Position numbers and translations under genes: made by a program. The notes beneath the pieces were generated by a model. It did no database searches and had not been told where the DNA came from. It saw only the letters and a program-made list of their open reading frames with translations. Shown here piece after piece: positions 1 through 6,293 of a DNA stretch of 6,645 bases (the first letter of the stretch is position 1; every line of letters begins with the position of its first letter). This stretch comes from Bacteroidales bacterium. GTDB taxonomy: Bacteria > Bacteroidota > Bacteroidia > Bacteroidales > BM520. Where the stretch lies: assembly GCA_028701815.1 (NCBI GenBank), contig JAQVPY010000125.1, positions 1 through 6,645 of the forward strand, read 5' to 3'.

Positions 1-3
1 CAT
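1..3 (-). other. possible start codon of a downstream gene at the window edge
   Basis: On the minus strand the stop codon of the multi-HTH gene (TGA, 11-9) is followed by ACAAT and then ATG at 3-1. The 5-base spacing is what a co-transcribed next gene would show. In Bacteroidota integrative elements, excisionase-like HTH proteins often neighbour a tyrosine integrase, but no residue of the next protein is visible here. The ATG could be chance. Confidence 0.3.
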
Positions 4-8
4 ATTGT

Positions 9-896
9 TCAGCGTTTACGGTTATTCATTAAATGGTCAAACTCTTCTTTGTGAATGAGTATGTTGTTGCCTTGTTTGATTTTGGGCAGGTTGTGTATTC
101 GTATAAGGTCGTAAATGTGGCTCCTGCCGATTTGGTATCTGTCTGTAATCTCTGGAACTGTGTAGTAGCTTGAGGCGATTGAATCGTCAAGTCCTCTTGA
201 TCTGTCCCAATGGATTTTGGAGATAAGGGTTTCTTTACCCTGTTTCTTTTTGGGCATCCGGTGTTCGGAGGTGTATTCGTATATGTATTGTTTTGTAAGG
301 CCGAATTTCTCTGCTATTTGGGCTGTGGTGTACCATTCGGAGATGTCTGAGTATTTCTTTTTTGAGAAGAGTAACTTGACTGTGACGGCTGGGTAGTATC
401 CTTTGCCGTTGATGATAGCAGGGCTTATGTTCTTGGATTTTAGCTTCTTGAAGAACCAGGCTTCTGAGATGCCGTATGTTTCAAGGGCTTCTCTTTTGGT
501 GATGAGATTCTCTTTATCATCCTCGGTTTCTGTTGATTGCGTAGTTGATGTGTTGTTCGAAAATTGTTCGAGTTCGGTACGGCGGATTCTTGTTATTCTT
601 TCGCTGATGCGTTGCGTCTGTAGTTTTCCGTCTTTGATAAGTTTGTAAATGGTGGGACGGGAGATCCCCAACAGAGTGGATGCCTGGGAAATTGAGAGGT
701 AGTCTTTTTCAGAAAGTTCGGCACGGCGTTGCTGCTTGAGAATATTGCTTCTGTCGGAGATGAATTTCAGTTTGTCAGTTTCCTTTTTTGCGCGGTTGGC
801 ACAAGTAGGACTGCAATATCTTGTAGTGCTCTTGGCGGCAGTGAAGATATTGCCGCAAAATTGACAAACTTTCTTATACTCAAAATTTCTTTCCAT
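9..896 (-). CDS. zinc-finger, four-HTH DNA-binding protein (excisionase/MerR-type modules)
   Basis: The 295-residue protein has no signal peptide or membrane segment and is probably a cytoplasmic DNA-binding protein. Residues 11-32 hold a CX2C-X13-CX3C motif (C11, C14, C28, C32), which should bind one zinc ion. A basic stretch follows at about 36-60. There are then four modules resembling HTH_17/excisionase folds. Module 1 (about 65-113) contains SISQASTLLGISRPTIYKLI. Module 2 (about 130-177) is degenerate. Module 3 (about 187-230) contains TTAQIAEKFGLTKQYIYEY. Module 4 (about 244-290) contains TVPEITDRYQIGRSHIYDLI. A polar S/T/E-rich linker at 114-130 separates modules 1 and 2. The start at 896 is chosen because the zinc motif begins ten residues later; the preceding bases are A-rich with no clear ribosome site. 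The gene lies beyond the 3' end of mnmE behind a repeat-rich leader, which suggests an excisionase or element regulator. That role is inferred; a purely regulatory role is possible. Confidence 0.85.
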   Translation of the reverse strand: MERNFEYKKVCQFCGNIFTAAKSTTRYCSPTCANRAKKETDKLKFISDRSNILKQQRRAELSEKDYLSISQASTLLGISRPTIYKLIKDGKLQTQRISERITRIRRTELEQFSNNTSTTQSTETEDDKENLITKREALETYGISEAWFFKKLKSKNISPAIINGKGYYPAVTVKLLFSKKKYSDISEWYTTAQIAEKFGLTKQYIYEYTSEHRMPKKKQGKETLISKIHWDRSRGLDDSIASSYYTVPEITDRYQIGRSHIYDLIRIHNLPKIKQGNNILIHKEEFDHLMNNRKR

Positions 897-940
897 TTTT
901 CTACTTCATCTTGGCAGTGTTAGGAGTCAATATTTGTTAA

Positions 941-970
941 ATAGCGTAAAGCGATGTAAAGTGGTGTAAA
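941..970. repeat. three tandem 10-bp direct repeats ending in GTAAA
   Basis: The plus strand reads ATAGCGTAAA, GCGATGTAAA, GTGGTGTAAA without gaps. All three units share GTAAA at the same phase and differ in the first half. Ten-base spacing places the three motifs on the same face of the helix, as in sites bound cooperatively by excisionase or arm-binding proteins. The array lies 45-74 bases upstream of the HTH gene start, inside its predicted leader. A protein-binding role is inferred from the geometry. Confidence 0.55.
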
Positions 971-1002
971 ATCTATGTATCACATCGGTTTAATATTTTC
1001 CG

Positions 1003-1034
1003 TTTGTACCGCCGTGGTACAAATGTGGTACAAA
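1003..1034. promoter_or_regulatory. GGTACAAA palindrome plus extra direct copy (operator or recombination core)
   Basis: TTTGTACC (1003-1010) and GGTACAAA (1016-1023) form a perfect 8-bp inverted repeat around a 5-base spacer. A second GGTACAAA (1027-1034) follows. The two right-hand copies extend to GTGGTACAAA (1014-1023 and 1025-1034), an 11-bp period. The last copy overlaps the -7 element of the predicted promoter and the palindrome covers the expected transcription start. This is the layout of an autoregulatory operator for the HTH protein. Read instead as 7-bp arms around a 7-bp spacer, it also resembles a tyrosine-recombinase core site. The sequence alone does not decide between these. 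Confidence 0.6.
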
Positions 1035-1061
1035 AATAAGCAGAAAAAGGATAAATAACAA
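1031..1061 (-). promoter_or_regulatory. Bacteroidota-type promoter for the HTH gene
   Basis: On the minus strand TTG (1061-1059) is followed, after 20 bases, by TATTTTTG (1038-1031). This matches the -33 TTG / -7 TAnnTTTG arrangement known for the primary sigma factor of Bacteroides. Initiation would fall near 1024-1027, giving a leader of about 130 bases that carries the palindrome and the phased decamers. The region is AT-rich, so a chance match is possible, but both elements and the spacing fit. Confidence 0.55.
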
Positions 1062-1090
1062 TAAAAGGCTATAAATGTTATTCAATAGTA

Positions 1091-1122
1091 AATTACCTAT
1101 AATCAAAGGATTATTGGTAATT
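1091..1122 (-). terminator. 14-position hairpin, possible mnmE terminator
   Basis: AATTACCTATAATC (1091-1104) pairs with GATTATTGGTAATT (1109-1122) with a single T-T mismatch and a four-base AAAG loop. It begins 34 bases past the mnmE stop codon in the direction of transcription. On the minus strand it is followed only by TTTACTATTG, so a strong U-tract is lacking. A terminator or RNA 3'-end stabiliser is the simplest reading. A symmetric protein-binding site is the alternative. Confidence 0.45.
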
Positions 1123-1147
1123 GTTAATAAGTAGTATAAGGATGATT

Positions 1148-1167
1148 ATCGGGGGCTACTTCCCGAT
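1148..1167 (-). other. short inverted repeat over the mnmE stop codon
   Basis: ATCGGG (1148-1153) and CCCGAT (1162-1167) are perfect 6-bp complements around an 8-base loop that contains the mnmE stop codon (1158-1156). The right arm encodes part of the conserved CIGK end of MnmE. In other bacteria this very end of the gene serves as an attachment site (SGI1 in trmE). No T-run follows, so it is a poor terminator candidate. It may be chance. Confidence 0.3.
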
Positions 1168-2556
1168 GCAAAACTTGCTGAAGATAGAAGACAAGACGTC
1201 TTCGGTGCTGATGTCGCCGACAATGGAGCCGAGGTTAAAGGCGGTCTGACGAATGTCGATAGCTAACAGGTCTGCGGGAACGTTGTCCGCAAAGGCTTTT
1301 TTTGCAGATGCGATAGACTCTAAGGCGCGAATGAGGGCTTCGTAGTGACGTACTCCGGTAACAGTCGGAACGCCAGTGACACCCTTGGATTCGACGTATT
1401 GATATAGCGTCTCGTTTATTTGATTTATGTTAAGTTTCTGCTTGGCAGAGATGATAACAGTGTCGATGGGAAGTCCGTTGGCTGTAATGCTCCCCCACTC
1501 CGGTACGCTGTCAATTTTATCTTCCTTGTTTCCTACAATAATCCATTTCTTTGTATCATCAGTAATATGACCGGTAAATTCGTCGATTTCGCTTTGCAGC
1601 GACTTGATATCAGTCTGCGTAAGATCTACTACGTGAAGCACGATGTCAGCCTTGTTGATACGTTCGATAGTCTTTTCAATGCCGATAGATTCAATCACGT
1701 CCTGAGTTGCATGTAATCCGGCCGTATCTATGAACCTAAAAGGATAACCGTTGATATTGATGACATCTTCTATCACGTCACGAGTCGTTCCGGGAATATC
1801 GGAGACAATAGCTCTGTCTTCCTTAAGAAGGGCGTTTAAAAGTGTAGACTTTCCCACATTGGGTTTGCCTATGATTGCGACAGGAATACCTGTTTTCAGC
1901 GCATTGCCGAGTTCAAAGGATTTAGCTAAAGCCGTAACCTCTTTTTCAATGGTTTCGAGAAGATTAATCAACTCCGTTCTATCGGCAAAAGCGACATCTT
2001 CTTCGCTAAAATCAAGTTCAAGTTCAAGAAGAGATAAAAGATGGAGCAATTTGTCTCTCAATTCTTTAATAAACGATGAGTAAGTACCCTTCAGATGTCT
2101 CACTGCCACATCATGTGCCTGTTTATTTTCGGAAGATATCAGGTCGGCAACGGCTTCCGACTGTGCGAGGTCGAGTTTCCCGTTACGGTAAGCGCGGAAG
2201 GTAAACTCACCCGGGAGGGCGAGTCTTGCGCCATTGGAGACGAGTATTTCGAGGATGGTCTTTTGAATATAAACGGAACCATGGCAGGATATTTCGACTA
2301 AATCTTCGCCGGTATAGCTGTGAGGGGCTTGAAAGTATGCGGTAACTGTTTCGTCGACCATTTCGCCGTTGTTATCCAGAAAAGATCCGTAGACGCATGT
2401 AGAATGAGAGAGGGTCTTATTGGCTTTAGGGATGAATGATTTTAACGCGATATCGCGAGCCTCACTGCCGGAGAGACGGATTACAGCGATGGCACCGCAT
2501 CCGGGGGGAGTTGAAATTGCGCATATAGTATCATTATTACAATATGAAATCATCAT
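1156..2556 (-). CDS. mnmE: tRNA uridine-5-carboxymethylaminomethyl(34) synthesis GTPase MnmE
   Basis: MnmE (also TrmE/ThdF) works with MnmG to add the carboxymethylaminomethyl or aminomethyl group to the wobble uridine U34 of certain tRNAs. It uses a folate one-carbon donor and K+-stimulated GTP hydrolysis. The 466 residues match the family's usual length. The N-terminal folate-binding domain spans about 1-125, with GEFTFRAYRNGKLDLAQSEA at 116-135. The helical domain flanks a G domain at about 222-385. Visible motifs are the P-loop GKPNVGKS (230-237, with N233 at the K+-coordinating position), TTRD (257-260), DTAG (277-280), NKED (343-346) and SAK (370-372). E289 aligns with the catalytic glutamate of the E. 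coli enzyme. The C-terminal FCIGK holds the conserved cysteine (C463). ATG codons at 2556 and 2553 are both possible starts; no strong ribosome site separates them. The gene starts 6 bases after the lipoprotein stop, suggesting one transcript. Confidence 0.97.
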   Translation of the reverse strand: MMISYCNNDTICAISTPPGCGAIAVIRLSGSEARDIALKSFIPKANKTLSHSTCVYGSFLDNNGEMVDETVTAYFQAPHSYTGEDLVEISCHGSVYIQKTILEILVSNGARLALPGEFTFRAYRNGKLDLAQSEAVADLISSENKQAHDVAVRHLKGTYSSFIKELRDKLLHLLSLLELELDFSEEDVAFADRTELINLLETIEKEVTALAKSFELGNALKTGIPVAIIGKPNVGKSTLLNALLKEDRAIVSDIPGTTRDVIEDVININGYPFRFIDTAGLHATQDVIESIGIEKTIERINKADIVLHVVDLTQTDIKSLQSEIDEFTGHITDDTKKWIIVGNKEDKIDSVPEWGSITANGLPIDTVIISAKQKLNINQINETLYQYVESKGVTGVPTVTGVRHYEALIRALESIASAKKAFADNVPADLLAIDIRQTAFNLGSIVGDISTEDVLSSIFSKFCIGK

Positions 2557-2562
2557 TGCCCA

Positions 2563-4029
2563 TTAGTTGTTATATTCAAAAGCGCCTATATCCGGAGCTT
2601 CGTCGTTGATTCGGCTGACATTATCATGGTCGTTATAAATCGGCAAAAGCGATTCATTGATCACATCTCGGCTACCCTTGTTCACCACAGGGGAAGCAGA
2701 ACCGTCGATATGATAATTATAAGTACTGAAGTTTCTAAAGACCGGATATCCGGAATATATACAGTCCTCGGAATACTGTTGGATGGTTTCGAGGTTATCA
2801 TTAGAGATTCTCATCAATGAATTCTTAAACGAAAGGTTAAATAGATAATCGTCGGAAGAGGCTTTATCTATGAAGACTTCATTATCTCGTGAGCCGTATA
2901 TAATACAGTTACCAAAAAACGCCTGTTCGAGATTAAAAGGATGTTCCGCATTAAGGGAGTCAAGGGCATAGTTATTAATATAAACGGAAGAAGCATCTTC
3001 ACGGGAAGAAGCGAAGTTAGCGAAGGTGCAGTTTCTAAAATCGTAGTACCCGCCGAGAGTAAGAGCCATCAGGTAAGCCGAGCAGTCGCCAACGATGCTG
3101 TTAGCACCGATAATACCGTAAAACACGCTATATATGCCATAGCCGCTCATATTATATATTTCGACATTATCGAGAAGGAGTATGCCGCCCATCGGTTCCT
3201 GGAGCGTTTCGGTTTGTATGCCGATGAATCCGTTTTTGATGATGGCGTAATGGATTTCATTATTTTCAGCGCCTTCATTAATCCATATTCTATCCCACTG
3301 TCCGGCTTCATCATCCCATTCCGGTTCCGTTCTATCGCCTTCAAACACAACGCGGTCCGATTCGGTTCCGAGCACCTTAAGGTTACCGCACTTATAAATC
3401 CACAGACCGCCACCGCTATGGAAACAGACTTTTGTGTATTGGTATATAGTAAGTGAGCCGGTAGAGTCCACCACAGCCCATCCGTAGATGACGTATGGCT
3501 TTTCGTTTGTCCATACAGTAGATTCGTTTTCGCCGGCGACTACTTTATAGGTGATGTTATCATTAAGATATGTATCGGCGACAATATAATTGGCATCTTG
3601 TCCCCAAGCCACGAGTTTCACGTATTTCCTATTATCTTCGACAGAGAAGCATATAGAATCCTCGACGACGAGAGGCGTATTAATATTTGTCGGGTCTATT
3701 CTGACCTTTGCAAAGACGAAAATGCTGTCGTGAGGGGGGATTTCTACGTTAGTAACGTCTCCGGGGGTACCATCAACGTTGATACTGTAAGAAGAGTTTG
3801 AGCCGCCGCAGACGAAAACTTCGTCGAGTGTCATAGCGACGTTGTTATTATTATATACTTTAAATATTTGTGTAGAAGAGCCGATAGTAGTAAACACTGT
3901 ATCGAACATGAGGGTATCTGTTGACAGTTCAAACTCTGTAGGGCGGGTTTCGTCGACAGGTTTGCACGACAATACGCCAAATAATGGCATACACAATAAA
4001 ACGAATTTAACAATGAATTTGCTATTCAT
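2563..4029 (-). CDS. beta-helix surface lipoprotein with choice-of-anchor Q ending
   Basis: This 488-residue protein begins with a lipoprotein signal peptide: K4/K8, a hydrophobic core, and the lipobox VLSC with C22 as the predicted lipidated residue. After C22, KPVDE places acidic residues at +4/+5, compatible with Bacteroidota surface-export signals but not an exact match. Residues about 33-140 resemble an Ig/ASH-like beta-sandwich (FDTVFTTIGSSTQIFKVYNN, then GGSNSSYSINVDG). Residues about 190-450 resemble the repeated turns of a right-handed parallel beta-helix (pectin-lyase-like), with short strands such as LKVLGTESDRVVFEG, DNVEIYNMSGYGIYS and YDFRNCTFANF. The C-terminus DIGAFE (480-485) is typical of choice-of-anchor Q proteins. 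I see no catalytic signature, so a binding or structural role is as likely as a polysaccharide-active one. The start at 4029 places the signal peptide correctly. It precedes mnmE by 6 bases and follows the TPR gene by 66. Confidence 0.88.
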   Translation of the reverse strand: MNSKFIVKFVLLCMPLFGVLSCKPVDETRPTEFELSTDTLMFDTVFTTIGSSTQIFKVYNNNNVAMTLDEVFVCGGSNSSYSINVDGTPGDVTNVEIPPHDSIFVFAKVRIDPTNINTPLVVEDSICFSVEDNRKYVKLVAWGQDANYIVADTYLNDNITYKVVAGENESTVWTNEKPYVIYGWAVVDSTGSLTIYQYTKVCFHSGGGLWIYKCGNLKVLGTESDRVVFEGDRTEPEWDDEAGQWDRIWINEGAENNEIHYAIIKNGFIGIQTETLQEPMGGILLLDNVEIYNMSGYGIYSVFYGIIGANSIVGDCSAYLMALTLGGYYDFRNCTFANFASSREDASSVYINNYALDSLNAEHPFNLEQAFFGNCIIYGSRDNEVFIDKASSDDYLFNLSFKNSLMRISNDNLETIQQYSEDCIYSGYPVFRNFSTYNYHIDGSASPVVNKGSRDVINESLLPIYNDHDNVSRINDEAPDIGAFEYNN

Positions 4030-4048
4030 ACGATCACGATATAATTTG

Positions 4049-4085
4049 CAAAGATAAACAAATTGGGGAAAATGGAGGTCATCAA
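4049..4085 (-). promoter_or_regulatory. candidate promoter for the lipoprotein-mnmE pair
   Basis: TATCTTTG (4056-4049, minus strand) matches the Bacteroides -7 consensus TAnnTTTG. The best TTG upstream (4085-4083) is 26 bases away, longer than the usual 19-23. Initiation near 4042 would leave a leader of only about 13 bases. The 66-bp gap shows no terminator after the TPR gene, so read-through from upstream is also possible. Confidence 0.4.
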
Positions 4086-4095
4086 GTTTTTTTGC

Positions 4096-6141
4096 TTACA
4101 ATTCTTTCAGCGATTGCTTGGTGCCGGCGATTTGTTTACTGTATCTGTCGGAATCCTTATTGAGTTCCTTATACATTTTCAGGGTCTTTTGATAGTATTT
4201 TTTCGCTTCACGTTTGTTACCGGCGGCAGCATAAATATTAGCAGCAATATTGTGTATTTGCGCGTTGAGGGCAGAATAAGCACGAGTGCTGTTGTCGGCA
4301 AGTGTTTGAGAATATCCCAACGCTTTAGTAATGTTTTCTATAGCTTCGTCATATCTTTCCAATTTTTCGAAAGCGCGCGCATAGTTTGCATAATATATTG
4401 CAATATAATAATCGTGGTCTGACGTAAGTTGCAGAGCATATTCAAGAGCCCGAGCCGAGCAATCCAAGGCGCGTTCATATTCACCGTTTTTTCTAAGCAT
4501 TGAGCCCAGATTATTCAGGGTATTCGCCGAATAGAACTTATATGCTTCGGGGTTATACTCCATCATCTCGGCACAAATCTTCAAACTTTTATTGTGAAAC
4601 TCCTCCGACTTATCGAACATTTTTCGTTGCGAATATAGTGAGCCGATATTTCCATATAGTATTACGAGATAATCGTTATATAAAAGCGGATTTACTGTAG
4701 CCAGTCTGCTCAGGATAGATTCAGCATCGAGATAGCATTTTTCGGCATTTTCAAATTCGCGGTAATCGTGATAAAGCTTTCCGAGATTCATAAATGAGTT
4801 AGCGAGCAGATATTCATATTTATGCGGGTCGTCTTTTGCCAGTTGTTCTCGAAGGGAGATAGCTTTTGTCAGATTTTCGATAGCCTTATCTTTATCGAGC
4901 AGAGTGATATATAGTGTGCCGAGGTTATTCAGCACGGAAGCATATTCCGAATTATAAACCGTGTCTGAGGTGACAAGGTTTTGTCTGATTTCGGCAGTTT
5001 TAATATAAGTACTTTCAGCCTTATCAAGCTCATTATCATCCTGATACACGTTACCGAGAGTATTTAAGCAATAGGAAAGTTCCAATAAATACGGCTCTTC
5101 GTTTCCGCTATATTTTTCAGCTGTTTCGATTGCTTTAAGAAGATATTTCTCCGCCTCCGGGTAGTTTTTAAGTTTGTAGTAGGTATGTCCGAGATTTTGA
5201 TAAAGAGATGTCAGTTGCAATGGCGAAGTGGCGACAGGTAAAGCGGCATTTGCCACAGCGACAGCCTCATCATACTGTTGGTGAAGAATTAGGAAAGACA
5301 TGTATTCAAAGGCGTTATCATAATTATTCTCTGCGAGGCATATTTGTTTAAGTATTTCCTCAGCGGTTCGGATATTATCCTTACCTGCGGCTATTTGGCG
5401 AAATTCGGCTTCTTTTTTCAGTTGTGGTACGAGGAGAGTAACAGCCTCTGCCGATTCGTTTCTCAATGTAGTTTTATCTTTAAGTTTCATCAGCAGTTGC
5501 TGGTCGTCATATAGTTTAACAGCCGCCTCTACTCCGTCATTTTCGAGAAGGTAGAGGGCTTTTGCGCTAATGGAGTCCATGTCGTCCTTATTAATTCTTG
5601 CGAACATATCGGCATATTCGTCGATACGCGAATAAGCTTGTTGCAGAGCCTTTTCAGCGTTGGCGATATGTTTGCCATATTCTTCGATAGTAATCGACTG
5701 ATTATCCAGTTGGCTTTTAAGGATTGATATATTATTTTTATAGGAATTAATCTGATATTGGTCGATGAGGTCGTAGTATTTCAGTCTGGCTTCTGCCACG
5801 GTTCCTTTTGGGGCGAGGATAATTTTCAGCGTATCTTTTTCAGTAAGGGTCCACCCGTTTTTCAGATCTCTTGCATTTACCACTTCGAAGCCGTCTTTAA
5901 CGACTCGAATATTATATATCATATCTCCGGCATGTTTTTCGGAAAAGCGAAAGGTATACAATCCATTTATGTCGCTCATGCAGGGTTGGACATCTGTTGT
6001 CGTCGGCAAGGTAATACTGACGCCTGAAACGGGGCTGCTATTGGAGTTTAATTCGAGCACGACTCCAATCTGGTTCACTTGGGAAAAGGCGACATTACAA
6101 AACAGTAACAGCAGGACGGCAGTAAAATAGAAGCGTTTCAT
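4096..6141 (-). CDS. secreted TPR protein with N-terminal carboxypeptidase-regulatory-like domain
   Basis: The 681-residue protein starts at the ATG at 6141, giving MKRFYF followed by a hydrophobic stretch and AFSQ, a signal peptide probably cleaved after about residue 20. An in-frame ATG at 6153 adds only four residues. The longer frame to 6219 lacks a sensible N-terminus. Residues about 24-110 resemble a carboxypeptidase-regulatory-like beta-sandwich (PVSGVSITLP, DINGLYTFRF, VVKDGFEVVN). Residues about 115-185 look helical, probably coiled-coil, ending in ADMFARINKDDMDSISAKAL. Eight TPR-like units follow at about 313, 358, 403, 449, 495, 541, 583 and 628, each with a central NLG/LG-type motif. 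The spacing is mostly 45-46 residues, longer than the canonical 34 and similar to the extended TPRs of kinesin light chains. It is probably a periplasmic or surface scaffold for protein contacts; the partner is unknown. Similar domain orders recur in Bacteroidota. No enzyme motif is seen. Confidence 0.9.
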   Translation of the reverse strand: MKRFYFTAVLLLLFCNVAFSQVNQIGVVLELNSNSSPVSGVSITLPTTTDVQPCMSDINGLYTFRFSEKHAGDMIYNIRVVKDGFEVVNARDLKNGWTLTEKDTLKIILAPKGTVAEARLKYYDLIDQYQINSYKNNISILKSQLDNQSITIEEYGKHIANAEKALQQAYSRIDEYADMFARINKDDMDSISAKALYLLENDGVEAAVKLYDDQQLLMKLKDKTTLRNESAEAVTLLVPQLKKEAEFRQIAAGKDNIRTAEEILKQICLAENNYDNAFEYMSFLILHQQYDEAVAVANAALPVATSPLQLTSLYQNLGHTYYKLKNYPEAEKYLLKAIETAEKYSGNEEPYLLELSYCLNTLGNVYQDDNELDKAESTYIKTAEIRQNLVTSDTVYNSEYASVLNNLGTLYITLLDKDKAIENLTKAISLREQLAKDDPHKYEYLLANSFMNLGKLYHDYREFENAEKCYLDAESILSRLATVNPLLYNDYLVILYGNIGSLYSQRKMFDKSEEFHNKSLKICAEMMEYNPEAYKFYSANTLNNLGSMLRKNGEYERALDCSARALEYALQLTSDHDYYIAIYYANYARAFEKLERYDEAIENITKALGYSQTLADNSTRAYSALNAQIHNIAANIYAAAGNKREAKKYYQKTLKMYKELNKDSDRYSKQIAGTKQSLKEL

Positions 6142-6180
6142 AGAAATAATCATTACAATAAGATTGTTTTTTTTGAAGTA

Positions 6181-6188
6181 CAAATATG
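6181..6188 (-). promoter_or_regulatory. weak -7-like element upstream of the TPR gene
   Basis: CATATTTG (6188-6181, minus strand) matches the Bacteroides -7 TAnnTTTG except at the first base. It lies 40 bases before the TPR start and downstream of the terminator of the previous gene, so a promoter is needed in this interval. About 20 bases further upstream only TTC is found rather than TTG, so the -33 element is poor. Confidence 0.35.
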
Positions 6189-6223
6189 GGCAAAAAAAGT
6201 GAGAAAACGAATAACCCATAAAA

Positions 6224-6253
6224 AAAAAGAAAGAGGATTTCCTCTTTCTTTTT
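6224..6253 (-). terminator. intrinsic terminator after the right-end gene
   Basis: AAAAAGAAAGAGG (6224-6236) and CCTCTTTCTTTTT (6241-6253) form a perfect 13-bp stem with a four-base loop. On the minus strand the stem runs straight into a run of T bases (6228-6220), the classic intrinsic terminator shape. It lies about 40 bases past the stop of the gene at 6294. The A/T symmetry could allow function in both directions, but no plus-strand gene approaches it. Confidence 0.85.
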
Positions 6254-6293
6254 AAGCGTTTTTTTTAATTTACAATTCCTAAATAAATGATTT

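Larger units (their letters stand above)
897..1155. other. repeat-rich intergenic region between mnmE and the HTH gene
   Basis: This is the longest gene-free stretch in the window (259 bp). It is AT-rich and I see no protein-coding signal or tRNA in it. It contains a promoter-like sequence, a palindrome with an additional half-site, three phased decamers and a strong imperfect hairpin, each listed separately. A further short inverted pair, CGATGT (952-957) with ACATCG (982-987), brackets the last two decamers. If the HTH gene belongs to an integrated element, one attachment junction should lie here or in the last codons of mnmE. Confidence 0.6.

Noticed and set aside
1420..2301. Plus-strand open frames opposite mnmE
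   Set aside because: They lie entirely antisense to a fully convincing mnmE, have no recognisable domain and are explained as shadow frames.
2941..3456. 171-codon plus-strand frame opposite the lipoprotein gene
   Set aside because: It is antisense to a gene with a clear lipobox and C-terminal signature; its translation shows no family pattern or start signal.
6142..6219. In-frame N-terminal extension of the TPR protein to an ATG at 6219
   Set aside because: The extension would precede the signal peptide with 26 unrelated residues, cover the -7-like element and begin at the T-tract of the upstream terminator. The ATG at 6141 gives a normal signal peptide.
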